DNA from: an uncultured Oscillospiraceae bacterium
Lineage (GTDB): Bacteria; Bacillota; Clostridia; Oscillospirales; Ruminococcaceae
Assembly: GCA_949295465.1 (NCBI GenBank)
Contig: CASFKY010000009.1
Span: 61,012-125,011, forward strand
Direction: 5' to 3'
DNA: 64,000 nucleotides
Shown piece after piece: positions 8,134-16,394 of this stretch (positions within the stretch are counted from its first letter, which is position 1; the number at the start of each line of letters is the position of its first letter). The notes under the pieces were generated by a model that was not told the origin of the DNA, ran no database searches, and saw only the letters and a list, made by a program, of their open reading frames with translations. The position numbers and the translations under genes are program-made.

Positions 8134-9327
8134 TCACTGCTTTTCGGCCCGGATCTTCTCCACAAAGGCCCCCAGCAGCTCCACCGCCCGGCGCAGGTTT
8201 TCCATACTGTTGGCGGCGGAAAGCCGGATATGCCCCTTGCCGTAGATGCCGAAGGCGCTGCCCGCCAGGGCCGCCACGCCTCCCTCATTCAGCAGCCGGT
8301 CCGCAAATTCCTTGTCGTCCACCCCCAGCTTTTCGATGGAGGGGAAGGCGTAGAAGGAACCGCCGGGCATCAGGCACTCCATCCCTTCGATCTGGTTCAG
8401 GGCCCCGGTGAGGTACTCCAGCCGCTCCTGGTAGGCCCGGCGCATCCGCTCCACACTGTCCTGGGGGCCCCGGATGGCCTCAATGGCCGCCACCTGGGTG
8501 AAGTTGGCGGCGCAGGAGTTGGAGTTCACCATCAGAAGGGTCACCTTCTCAGCCATCTCCCGGTTCATGATGCCGTACCCCAGCCGCCAGCCGGTCATGG
8601 CGTAGGTCTTGGAAAAGCCGTTCAGGATAATGGTGCGCTCCTTCATGTCCGGGATGGAGGCGATGCTGAAGGGCTTCTGGCCGGTGAAGATCAGCCGATC
8701 GTAGATCTCGTCGCTCATCACCATGGCGTTGGTGGTGCGCACCACCTGGGCAATGGCCTCCACGTCCTCCCTGTCCAGCACGCCGCCGGTGGGGTTGCCC
8801 GGGCTGTTCAGGATGATCAGCTTGGTCTTTTCGCTCACCTGGGCCTTCATCCGCTCCACATCCACCTTGAAGCCGTTCTCCTGCAAAATGGGCATGGGCA
8901 CCGGGATGCCCCCCGCAAAGCGGATGCAGGACTCATAGATGGGGAATCCGGGGTCCGGGTAGAGCACCTCATCCCCGGGCTCAATGAGGGCCAGCATGGT
9001 GAAGAACATGATGGGCTTGCCCCCGGGCACCACCACCACCTCGTCGGCGCTGGCGGGCACGTTCCGCTCGGCGGCATAATACTCGGCGATGGCCTGGCGG
9101 AGTTCCGGGATGCCCTGGGTGGTGGTGTAGCCGGTGCAGCCGTCCAGCATGGCCTTGTAGGCCGCCTGGATGATGTTGTCCGGGGTGGTGAAGTCGGGCT
9201 GGCCGATCTCCAGATGGACCACCTCTTTCCCGGCGGCTTCCAGTTCATTGGCCTTCTTCAGCACCTCAAAGGCCGACTCGGTGCCCAGGCGGCTCATGCG
9301 CTGGGCAAACATTTCCCGCATTTCCAT
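8134..9327 (-). CDS. Pyridoxal-phosphate aminotransferase, class I/II (aspartate/alanine type)
   Basis: A 397-residue fold-type I aminotransferase. The N-terminal LEIGQPDFTTP, the NSPGNPTGG segment (about 170), the PLP lysine in NGFSKTYAMTGWR (about 232) and the substrate-carboxylate arginine region near HIRLSAA (about 365) are all present. These enzymes move amino groups between amino acids and 2-oxo acids; aspartate, alanine and aromatic forms cannot be separated by eye. The start MEMREMF has AAAGGAGAG upstream with a rather long spacing, and a second ATG two codons in is possible. A promoter with a perfect -10 lies at 9384-9412. Confidence 0.92.
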   Translation of the reverse strand: MEMREMFAQRMSRLGTESAFEVLKKANELEAAGKEVVHLEIGQPDFTTPDNIIQAAYKAMLDGCTGYTTTQGIPELRQAIAEYYAAERNVPASADEVVVVPGGKPIMFFTMLALIEPGDEVLYPDPGFPIYESCIRFAGGIPVPMPILQENGFKVDVERMKAQVSEKTKLIILNSPGNPTGGVLDREDVEAIAQVVRTTNAMVMSDEIYDRLIFTGQKPFSIASIPDMKERTIILNGFSKTYAMTGWRLGYGIMNREMAEKVTLLMVNSNSCAANFTQVAAIEAIRGPQDSVERMRRAYQERLEYLTGALNQIEGMECLMPGGSFYAFPSIEKLGVDDKEFADRLLNEGGVAALAGSAFGIYGKGHIRLSAANSMENLRRAVELLGAFVEKIRAEKQ

Positions 9328-9383
9328 GGCATTTTCTCTCCTTTTCCTTTTCTCCTGCCGGCAAAAGCGCCGGACATATTTTC

Positions 9384-9412
9384 ATTATAGGGGAAGGGGG
9401 AACTCCGCACAA
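9384..9412 (-). promoter_or_regulatory. Sigma-A promoter of the aminotransferase
   Basis: On the minus strand TTGTGC (9407-9412) and a perfect TATAAT (9384-9389) are 17 bases apart, about 57 bases before the start codon. Confidence 0.6.
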
Positions 9413-9578
9413 GATTTTTCTCTCCGAGTGGGGCAAACGCCCGAATAAGTCATACTATTTATTGTGCAACCTGCTGCCCTTTTTCCCCTATATCTTGTGA
9501 AAGGCCACAAAAACCCCCGGGAAAGTTCGCCGCCTCTGTCGCTTTGGCCAAAAATCTTTTGGCGGGCGGGGAATGGTA

Positions 9579-9607
9579 TTGATTTTTACTTTTTTCTGCC
9601 TTACTAT
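9579..9607 (+). promoter_or_regulatory. Sigma-A promoter of the purine operon
   Basis: TTGATT (9579-9584) and TACTAT (9602-9607) are 17 bases apart. Transcription should begin near 9614, leaving a leader of about 260 bases before purE. The bases between 9413 and 9578 show no gene or clear signal. Confidence 0.6.
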
Positions 9608-9696
9608 AGAAGTAACAGCAAGAGCGGCCAGGCCGGGAAGGAGCGGATTTGTCTTGACCAAAGAATCGTATCAAGGTTCTATTTTCCTTCGCGTTC

Positions 9697-9810
9697 ACAA
9701 GCAGGGCACCCGTGTATCTTCCTTTTACAAGGCCGCGCGCTTGTCTTTCTTTTTCGTGCCGGAATCCTTTTAAAGGCCGTGGTGCATCTTTTTTGCCCAC
9801 TGCCTTTTTT
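9697..9810 (+). promoter_or_regulatory. Structured purE leader with possible transcription attenuator
   Basis: The purE leader holds two terminator-like hairpins. One is ACAAG/CTTGT (9727-9744) followed by a T-rich run; the other spans 9775-9804 (seven pairs with one mismatch) and is followed by six T. The 3' arm GCTTGT (9739-9744) could instead pair with ACAAGC at 9697-9702, giving an alternative fold. This layout resembles an attenuator. I see no match to the purine, PRPP or ZTP riboswitch cores, so any ligand is unknown. Confidence 0.35.
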
Positions 9811-9875
9811 GTTTGTCCGGGTCCAAGAGAAGTTCCCCCGCCCCTGCGGAGGATGAAGGAGAAGGAGAGTTATCT

Positions 9876-10376
9876 ATGGAAAACCGCAAGAAGGTCGCCG
9901 TCATCATGGGCAGCGACAGTGACTGGCCGGTGGTGAAGGCCGCCTGCGCCGAACTGAAAAAGTTTGAAATTCCCTGTGAGGCCCACATTCTCAGCGCCCA
10001 CCGCACCCCCGCCCAGGCGGCGGAGTTTGCCCGCAGCGCCCGGGCCAACGGGTTCGGGGCCATCATCTGCGCCGCCGGCATGGCGGCCCACCTGGCCGGC
10101 GCCTTTGCCGCCAACACCACCCTGCCGGTGATCGGCATCCCCATGAAGGGCGGCGCCCTGGACGGGCTGGACGCCCTGCTGGCCACCGTGCAGATGCCCA
10201 GCGGCATTCCCGTGGCCACCGTGGCCCTGAACGGCGCCAAGAATGCGGCGGTGCTGGCCGCTCAGATCCTGGCGGTGAGCGACGAGGAGCTGGCCAAAAA
10301 GCTGGATGAGGCCCGGGTAGAGATGGGCCGTCAGATTGCCCAGAAAGAGGCCGCGCTCCAGGCCGAACTGTCCTGA
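9876..10376 (+). CDS. purE: N5-carboxyaminoimidazole ribonucleotide mutase
   Basis: A class I PurE of 166 residues. It shows the substrate loop GSDSDWPVV (about 12-20), SAHRTP (about 43-48) and the AAHLAGAFAANT region (about 72-83). It moves the carboxyl group of N5-CAIR to give CAIR. The start at 9876 follows AAGGAGAG; a longer frame to 9813 has no ribosome site and no homology-like segment. No purK is visible, so N5-CAIR must come from a gene elsewhere or the enzyme works as an AIR carboxylase. This is the first gene of a co-directional block that continues to purL. Confidence 0.95.
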   Translation: MENRKKVAVIMGSDSDWPVVKAACAELKKFEIPCEAHILSAHRTPAQAAEFARSARANGFGAIICAAGMAAHLAGAFAANTTLPVIGIPMKGGALDGLDALLATVQMPSGIPVATVALNGAKNAAVLAAQILAVSDEELAKKLDEARVEMGRQIAQKEAALQAELS

Positions 10377-10425
10377 ATATCCCTTGTAAGAAGACATAAA
10401 AATCAAAAGGAAAGAGGAAACGATC

Positions 10426-11133
10426 ATGAAAATTCTGGACCAGATGTACGAAGGCAAAGCCAAGCAGGTTTTCGCCACCGAGGACCCCTCCATCGTGATG
10501 GTGCACTACAAGGATGACGCCACCGCCGGCGACGGCGCCAAGAAGGGCACCATCCGGGACAAAGGCATCGTGAACAACAAGCTCAGCAACGCCCTGATGC
10601 AGAAGCTGGAAAAAGAGGGCATCCCCACCCACTATGTGGAGGAGCTGAACGACCGGGACACCCTGGTCAAGAAGGTGCAGATCGTTCCCCTGGAGGTCAT
10701 CATCCGCAACGTGGCCGCCGGCAGCTTCTCCAAGCGGCTGGGCGTGAAGGAGGGCACTCCCCTGAAGGCCCCCACCCTGGAGTTCAGCTACAAGAACGAC
10801 GACCTGCATGACCCCCTCATCAACCACTACCATGCCCTGGCCCTGGGCCTGGCCACCCAGGAGGAGATCGACACCATCTCCGACTACGCCTTCAAGATCA
10901 ACGAGATCCTCAAGAAGATCCTGCTGGAGGCCAACATCCGCCTGATCGACTTCAAGCTGGAGTTTGGCCGCCTGGCCGACGGCACCATCATCCTGGCCGA
11001 CGAGATCAGCCCCGACACCTGCCGTTTCTGGGATGCCACCACCAACGCTCACCTGGACAAGGATCTGTTCCGCCGGGATCTGGGCGGCGAGGCCGACGCT
11101 TACCAGGAGGTCATGAAGCGGCTGCTGGGCTAA
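10426..11133 (+). CDS. purC: SAICAR synthetase
   Basis: A 235-residue enzyme that joins CAIR and aspartate using ATP. The N-terminal YEGKAKQVF loop (about 6-14), the VRN-like segment IIRNVAAGSFSKR (about 91-103) and the ADEISPDTCRFWD motif (about 188-200) match the family closely. An AAAGAGGAAA ribosome site precedes the ATG. It follows purE by 49 bases and precedes purF by 107. Length is normal for the short bacterial form. Confidence 0.96.
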   Translation: MKILDQMYEGKAKQVFATEDPSIVMVHYKDDATAGDGAKKGTIRDKGIVNNKLSNALMQKLEKEGIPTHYVEELNDRDTLVKKVQIVPLEVIIRNVAAGSFSKRLGVKEGTPLKAPTLEFSYKNDDLHDPLINHYHALALGLATQEEIDTISDYAFKINEILKKILLEANIRLIDFKLEFGRLADGTIILADEISPDTCRFWDATTNAHLDKDLFRRDLGGEADAYQEVMKRLLG

Positions 11134-11174
11134 AAAATTTGCAATTTTATCCGACTGAGTCCCGCGCAGCGGGC

Positions 11175-11202
11175 CGCTCCTTCCCCTTTTTGGGGGAGGG
11201 TA
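11175..11202 (+). other. Hairpin between purC and purF
   Basis: CTCCTTCCCC and GGGGGAGGG pair across a short T-rich loop in the 107-base gap before purF. It lacks a following T run, so it is more likely an RNA processing or stability element than a terminator. Confidence 0.35.
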
Positions 11203-11240
11203 CGGCACGCGGCGCTTTGGCCGTTTAAAAGGGAAGTTTT

Positions 11241-12707
11241 ATGTGTGATATGAATGTTTCGGGTCTGCATGAGGAATGCGGCGTTTTCGGTATCTATGAC
11301 AAGACCGGGGCCACCGACATGATCTCGGCCACCTACTCGGCGCTCTACGCGCTGCAGCACCGGGGCCAGGAGAGCTGCGGCATCGCCCTGAATGTGGACG
11401 GCGTCATCTCCGGCCACCGGGACCTGGGGCTGGTGAACGAGGTGTTCACCCCTTCGGTGCTGGCCGGGCTGCCCCAGGGCGCCAAGATGGCCACCGGCCA
11501 TGTGCGCTATGCCACCAGCGGCAGCCGGGTGCGGGCCAACGCCCAGCCCATGGTGGTGCGCCACTGCAAGGGCTCCATGGCCCTGTGCCACAACGGCAAC
11601 CTGGTGAACGCCGCCGTCCTGCGCCATGAACTGGAGATGAACGGCGCCATTTTCCACGGCTCCTCCGACACCGAGGTGATCAGCTATGTGCTTACCAACA
11701 ACCGGCTGAAAGCCCCCAGCATCGAGGCCGCCCTCAGCATGACCATGGATCAGATCAAGGGCGCCTACAGCCTGGTGATCATGAGCCCCACCAAGCTGCT
11801 GGCCGCCCGGGACCCCAACGGGTTCCGGCCCCTGTGCATCGGCGAGCTTCCCGACGGCAGCGGCTGGGCCTTTGCCAGTGAGAGCTGCGCGCTGGACGCG
11901 GTGGGCGCCACCTTTGTGCGGGATGTGAAGCCCGGCGAGATCGTGGTGGCCGACCGCAGCGGCCTGCGCAGCCTGGAGGAGCACTGCGGCACCGCTCCCC
12001 ACACCATCTGTGTCTTTGAGTATGTCTATTTTGCCCGGCCCGACAGCGTGCTGGAGGGCACCTGCGTCCATGAGGCCCGCAAGCAGGCCGGTCGTTTTCT
12101 GGCCCAGGAGCACCCGGTGGAGGCCGATGTGGTCATCGGTGCGCCGGATTCCGGGCTGGACGCGGCCCTGGGCTATGCGGAGGAGAGCGGCATCCCCTAC
12201 GGGGTGGGCTTTATCAAGAACAAGTACATCGGCCGCACCTTCATCCAGGGCAGCCAGAAGCAGCGGGAGAGCAGCGTGCGCCTCAAACTGAACGTGATTG
12301 CCTCCACCGTACGGGGCAAGCGGGTGGTGCTGGTGGACGACAGCGTGGTGCGCGGCACCACCAGTACCCGCACCATCAAGCTGCTGCGGGACGCCGGCGC
12401 CAAGGAGGTCCACTATCGGATCTCGGCGCCCCCCTTCACCCATCCCTGCTATTTCGGCACCGACATTCCCGACCAGAAGCTGCTGATCGCCACCGGGCGC
12501 ACCATCGAGCAGATCAACGAGATCATCGGGGCCGACACCCTGGGCTACCTGAGCGTGGAACATGTGCAGCAGCTGGCCATTCACTCCCACTGCGGGTTCT
12601 GCACCGGCTGCTTCACCGGCAAGTACCCGGTGCCCGCCCCGGAAGAGCCCCTGGAAGACCCCTTCAGTATCCCCCTGAGCCAGACCAACAAGAACAAAAG
12701 CCTGTAA
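11241..12707 (+). CDS. purF: Amidophosphoribosyltransferase
   Basis: The 488-residue first enzyme of purine synthesis, making phosphoribosylamine from PRPP and glutamine. A propeptide of about 12 residues precedes Cys13 in LHEECGVFG. That cysteine should become the N-terminal nucleophile after processing. The glutaminase domain runs to about 240, and the phosphoribosyltransferase domain carries the PRPP motif VVLVDDSVVRGTTS (about 357-370). The C-terminal CGFCTGCFTGKYP supplies cysteines typical of the [4Fe-4S] form found in Bacillus. The ribosome site is a modest GGGAAG. A cluster-bearing PurF fits an anaerobe. Confidence 0.96.
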   Translation: MCDMNVSGLHEECGVFGIYDKTGATDMISATYSALYALQHRGQESCGIALNVDGVISGHRDLGLVNEVFTPSVLAGLPQGAKMATGHVRYATSGSRVRANAQPMVVRHCKGSMALCHNGNLVNAAVLRHELEMNGAIFHGSSDTEVISYVLTNNRLKAPSIEAALSMTMDQIKGAYSLVIMSPTKLLAARDPNGFRPLCIGELPDGSGWAFASESCALDAVGATFVRDVKPGEIVVADRSGLRSLEEHCGTAPHTICVFEYVYFARPDSVLEGTCVHEARKQAGRFLAQEHPVEADVVIGAPDSGLDAALGYAEESGIPYGVGFIKNKYIGRTFIQGSQKQRESSVRLKLNVIASTVRGKRVVLVDDSVVRGTTSTRTIKLLRDAGAKEVHYRISAPPFTHPCYFGTDIPDQKLLIATGRTIEQINEIIGADTLGYLSVEHVQQLAIHSHCGFCTGCFTGKYPVPAPEEPLEDPFSIPLSQTNKNKSL

Positions 12708-12753
12708 CCCCCCGGTCCGTGGCCGGACCCAATCTTGAGAGGAGACAGTAATC

Positions 12754-13794
12754 ATGGAAAAGAGCTATTCTGCCAGCTATGCCGCCGCCGGCGTGGACAT
12801 CACCGCCGGCTATCGCGCTGTGGAACTGATGAAGGGCTATGTGGCCCGCACCACCACCCCCGGCTGTATCGGCGGGCTGGGCGGCTTCGGCGGCCTGTTT
12901 GAACTGGACTGCACCGATATGCCCCACCCGGTGCTCATCAGCGGCACCGACGGGGTGGGCACCAAACTGCGGATTGCCTTTTTGATGGACAAGCACGACA
13001 CCGTGGGCATCGACTGTGTGGCCATGTGCGTCAACGACGTGATCTGCGCCGGCGCCAAGCCCCTGGTCTTTCTGGATTACATCGCCTGCGGCAAAAACGT
13101 GCCTGAGCGGATCGCCGAGCTGGTGAAGGGCGTGGCCGAGGGCTGCGTGCAGGCGGGGGCTGCCCTGGTGGGCGGCGAGACCGCCGAGATGCCCGGCTTC
13201 TACCCGGAGGACGAGTACGACCTGGCCGGCTTTACGGTGGGCGCGGTGGACAAGAGCCGCATCCTCTCCAACGAGGACATGAAGCCCGGGGACGCGATCA
13301 TTGCCCTGCCCTCTTCGGGCGTCCACTCCAACGGCTTCAGCCTGGTGCGCAAGATTTTCGACCTGGAGGCCCACCCCGAAAACGTCAAGGTCTACTATGA
13401 CGAGCTGGGCTGCACCCTGGGCGAGGCCCTGCTGCGGCCCACCTGCATCTACGTCAAGCCGGTTCTGGCCCTGATGGACCAGGTGAAGGTGAAGGGCGTC
13501 AGCCACATCACCGGCGGCGGATTCTATGAGAACATCCCCCGCAGCCTGAAGAAGGGCTGCGCCGCCCGCATCCAAAAGAGCGACGTGCGCACCCCCGCCA
13601 TCTTCGGTCTTTTGCAGAAGACCGGCAACATCCCCGAGCGGGATATGTTCAACACCTTCAACATGGGCGTGGGCATGGTGCTCACCGTGGCCGCCGAGGA
13701 CGCAAACAAGGCCCTGGAAGTGCTGAAGGCCAACGGCCAAGACGCCTACATCCTGGGCGAGATTGTGGAAGGCGAAGGTGTGGAGCTGTGCTGA
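12754..13794 (+). CDS. purM: AIR synthetase (phosphoribosylformylglycinamidine cyclo-ligase)
   Basis: The 346-residue enzyme that closes the imidazole ring of AIR using ATP. The glycine-rich [10 protein letters not shown] segment (about 66-75), [10 protein letters not shown] (about 140-149) and [14 protein letters not shown] (about 250-263) are family signatures. A GAGAGGAG ribosome site precedes the ATG. Its last seven bases overlap purN, indicating translational coupling. Confidence 0.96.
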   Translation: MEKSYSASYAAAGVDITAGYRAVELMKGYVARTTTPGCIGGLGGFGGLFELDCTDMPHPVLISGTDGVGTKLRIAFLMDKHDTVGIDCVAMCVNDVICAGAKPLVFLDYIACGKNVPERIAELVKGVAEGCVQAGAALVGGETAEMPGFYPEDEYDLAGFTVGAVDKSRILSNEDMKPGDAIIALPSSGVHSNGFSLVRKIFDLEAHPENVKVYYDELGCTLGEALLRPTCIYVKPVLALMDQVKVKGVSHITGGGFYENIPRSLKKGCAARIQKSDVRTPAIFGLLQKTGNIPERDMFNTFNMGVGMVLTVAAEDANKALEVLKANGQDAYILGEIVEGEGVELC

Positions 13795-14384
13795 AGATCG
13801 CGGTACTGGTAAGCGGCGGCGGCACCAACCTGCAGGCCTTGCTGGACAGCCAGGCCCGGGGAGAAAACCCCGACGGCCGGATCTGTCTGGTGGTCTCCTC
13901 CAAGCCGGGGGTCTATGCCCTGGAGCGGGCGGCCAAGGCCGGCGTGGAGAGCTGCGTGGTGAACCGCAAGGAATATGCCGACGGGGCCCAGTTTGACGAG
14001 GCCATCCTGGAGGCGCTCCAGAGCCACCAGATCGACCTGGTGGTGCTGGCGGGCTTTCTGTCGGTGCTGGGGCCCCGGATCATCCAGGCCTATCCCCGGC
14101 GGATCCTCAACGTGCACCCGGCCCTCATCCCCAGCTTCTGCGGCCCCGGCATGTACGGGCTGCGGCCCCATCAGGCCGCCCTGGCCCGGGGCTGCAAGGT
14201 CACCGGCGCCACCGTGCATTTTGTGAATGAGGAGTGCGACGGGGGGCCCATCCTGTTGCAGAAGGCGGTGGACATCCTGCCCAACGACACCCCCGAGACT
14301 TTGCAGCGGCGGGTGATGGAGCAGGCCGAGTGGAAGCTGCTGCCCAAGGCGGTGGCCATGGTGTGCAGCGGCGAGATCCGCTGA
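13788..14384 (+). CDS. purN: Phosphoribosylglycinamide formyltransferase
   Basis: The 198-residue folate-dependent GAR transformylase. The N-terminal [15 protein letters not shown], the catalytic [10 protein letters not shown] region (about 105-114) and [15 protein letters not shown] (about 140-154, with the catalytic His and Asp) are clear. The start is GTG at 13788, seven bases inside purM; no other start keeps the N-terminal beta strand. It uses N10-formyl-tetrahydrofolate, so no formate-dependent PurT is needed. Confidence 0.95.
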   Translation: MLKIAVLVSGGGTNLQALLDSQARGENPDGRICLVVSSKPGVYALERAAKAGVESCVVNRKEYADGAQFDEAILEALQSHQIDLVVLAGFLSVLGPRIIQAYPRRILNVHPALIPSFCGPGMYGLRPHQAALARGCKVTGATVHFVNEECDGGPILLQKAVDILPNDTPETLQRRVMEQAEWKLLPKAVAMVCSGEIR

Positions 14385-14418
14385 AACAGGATCTTTCGTC
14401 AAAGATGGAGGTATTGCT

Positions 14419-15165
14419 ATGAAAAAGAATCTGTATAAATATCTGGCGGCCAACGAGTACCCCGGCCGGGGCATCTGCATCGGCCTTTCCCCCGACGGCA
14501 AAAAGGCCATGGTGGCCTATTTCATCATGGGCCGCAGCGCCAACAGCCGCAACCGGGTGTTCAGCGTCATTGAGGGCGGCATCCAGACCCTGGCCGCCGA
14601 CCCGGCCAAGATGGAGGACCCCCATCTCATCATCTACAACCCGGTGCTGACCATCGGCGATACCACCATCGTCACCAACGGCGACCAGACCAACACCATC
14701 TACGATTTTCTCAAGGCCGGCTGCTGGCCCGGCTACGACTTCGAGGCCGCCCTGGCCACCCGCACCTTTGAGGACGACGGCCCCAACTGGACCCCCCGCA
14801 TCAGCGGCGTGGTGAGCATGAAAAAGGGCGGCTACAAGCTGAGCATCCTCAAGAGCAACGACGGCAACGGGGAGAGCGTGCTGCGCCAGACCTTCGATTA
14901 TCCCCAGCCGGTGGCCGGGGAGGGGCACTTCCTCAGCACCTACAAGACCAACGGCAATCCCCTGCCCAGCTTTGCGGGGGAGCCCATCCGGGTGCCGGTG
15001 GACGAGTCGGACCCCAACGAGTGGGCCGGCAAGCTGTGGGAAGCCCTGAATGAGGAGAACAAGGTCAGCCTGTTTGTGCGGGCCATTGAGCTGGACAGCG
15101 GTGACTATGAGGATGTGATTCTGAACAAATACACCGCCGTGCCCGGCAAGAAAAAGAAAAAGTGA
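14419..15165 (+). CDS. IMP cyclohydrolase, PurO-type
   Basis: A 248-residue protein of the IMP cyclohydrolase family first defined in archaea (PurO), which closes the last ring to give IMP. Visible features are YPGRGICIGLS near the N-terminus, an NSRNRVF segment (about 42-48), YNPVLTIGDT, and TNGDQTNTIYD. It ends in a run of lysines. It sits between purN and a stand-alone AICAR transformylase, exactly where a fused purH would lie in most bacteria. Context and length support the call. The gap before the next gene is 31 bases. Confidence 0.88.
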   Translation: MKKNLYKYLAANEYPGRGICIGLSPDGKKAMVAYFIMGRSANSRNRVFSVIEGGIQTLAADPAKMEDPHLIIYNPVLTIGDTTIVTNGDQTNTIYDFLKAGCWPGYDFEAALATRTFEDDGPNWTPRISGVVSMKKGGYKLSILKSNDGNGESVLRQTFDYPQPVAGEGHFLSTYKTNGNPLPSFAGEPIRVPVDESDPNEWAGKLWEALNEENKVSLFVRAIELDSGDYEDVILNKYTAVPGKKKKK

Positions 15166-15196
15166 GCACTGTCTCGGAAAGGAACGGAATCGGAAT

Positions 15197-16378
15197 ATGA
15201 ACGAACTGGCATTGAAATATGGCTGCAATCCCAATCAGAAGCCTGCGCGGATCTTTATGGCCGACGGCAGCGACCTGCCCGTGACCGTGCTGAACGGCAA
15301 GCCCGGCTACATCAATTTCCTGGATGCGCTCAACAGCATCCAGCTGGTATGGGAGCTGAAGAAGGCCACCGGCATCTGCGCGGCCGCCTCCTTCAAGCAT
15401 GTCTCCCCCGCCGGCGCCGCCCTGGGCCTGCCCCTGGACGATGTGCTGCGCCAGATGTACCACATTGCCCCGGATATGGAACTGAGCCCCCTGGCCTGCG
15501 CCTACGCCCGGGCCCGGGGCGCCGATCGGATGAGCAGCTTCGGCGACTGGATCGCCCTGTCCGACGTGTGCGACGAGCCCACCGCCCAGATCATCAAGCA
15601 TGAGGTGAGCGACGGCATCATCGCCCCCGGCTACGAGCCCGAAGCCCTGGAGATCCTCAAGACCAAGAAGAAGGGCAACTACAACATCGTGGCCATTGAT
15701 CCGGCCTACCGGCCCGATCCCATCGAGCACAAGCAGGTGTACGGCATCACCTTCGAGCAGGGCCGCAACGAGCTGGAGATCAACGCAGAGACCATGCTCT
15801 CCAACATCGTCACCGAGAACAAGACTCTCACCGAGGCCCAGAAGCGGGACCTGGTGATCAGCCTCATCACCCTGAAATACACCCAGTCCAACAGCGTGTG
15901 CTATGTGCAGGACGGCCAGACCATCGGCGTGGGCGCCGGCCAGCAGAGCCGGATCCACTGCACCCGCCTGGCCGGCAACAAGGCCGACTTCTGGCAGCTG
16001 CGCCATCACCCCAAGGTGCTGGGCCTGCCCTTCCGGGAGGACGTGACCAAGCCCAATATGGACAATGCCATCGACGTGTACCTGGGCGAGACCCCCGAGG
16101 ATGTGATCGGGGACGAGGTGTGGGCCGAGACCTTCACCCGTCAGCCCGAGCCCCTCACCGCCCAGGAAAAGAAGGAATGGCTGGGCAAGGTGAGCGGCGT
16201 GGCCCTGGGCAGCGACGCCTTCTTCCCCTTCGGCGACAACATCCAGCGGGCCCGCCGCAGCGGCGTCACCGCCATCGTGGAGCCCGGCGGCTCCATCCGT
16301 GATCAGAACGTGATCGATACCTGCAACCGCTACGGCATCGTCATGGCCTTCTGCGGGCTGCGTCTGTTCCATCATTGA
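15197..16378 (+). CDS. AICAR formyltransferase, stand-alone (C-terminal PurH domain only)
   Basis: A 393-residue AICAR transformylase that adds the tenth carbon of the purine ring. It carries SFKHVSPAGAA (about 67-77, with the catalytic Lys-His pair), LKYTQSNSVCYVQDGQTIGVGAGQQSR split around residue 230, and the terminal SDAFFPFGDN segment (about 337-346). It lacks the roughly 190-residue methylglyoxal-synthase-like cyclohydrolase domain that precedes this part in ordinary PurH. The missing activity is supplied by the PurO-type gene just upstream. The start at 15197 opens directly with MNELALKYGCNPNQKP, so nothing has been lost by a misplaced start. Confidence 0.92.
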   Translation: MNELALKYGCNPNQKPARIFMADGSDLPVTVLNGKPGYINFLDALNSIQLVWELKKATGICAAASFKHVSPAGAALGLPLDDVLRQMYHIAPDMELSPLACAYARARGADRMSSFGDWIALSDVCDEPTAQIIKHEVSDGIIAPGYEPEALEILKTKKKGNYNIVAIDPAYRPDPIEHKQVYGITFEQGRNELEINAETMLSNIVTENKTLTEAQKRDLVISLITLKYTQSNSVCYVQDGQTIGVGAGQQSRIHCTRLAGNKADFWQLRHHPKVLGLPFREDVTKPNMDNAIDVYLGETPEDVIGDEVWAETFTRQPEPLTAQEKKEWLGKVSGVALGSDAFFPFGDNIQRARRSGVTAIVEPGGSIRDQNVIDTCNRYGIVMAFCGLRLFHH

Positions 16379-16394
16379 GCCGAGGAGAAACAGC

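Noticed and set aside
9614-9875. Guanine, PRPP or ZTP riboswitch in the purE leader
   Set aside because: None of their conserved cores (for example the paired loop and TCTACC-like segments of purine riboswitches) could be found.
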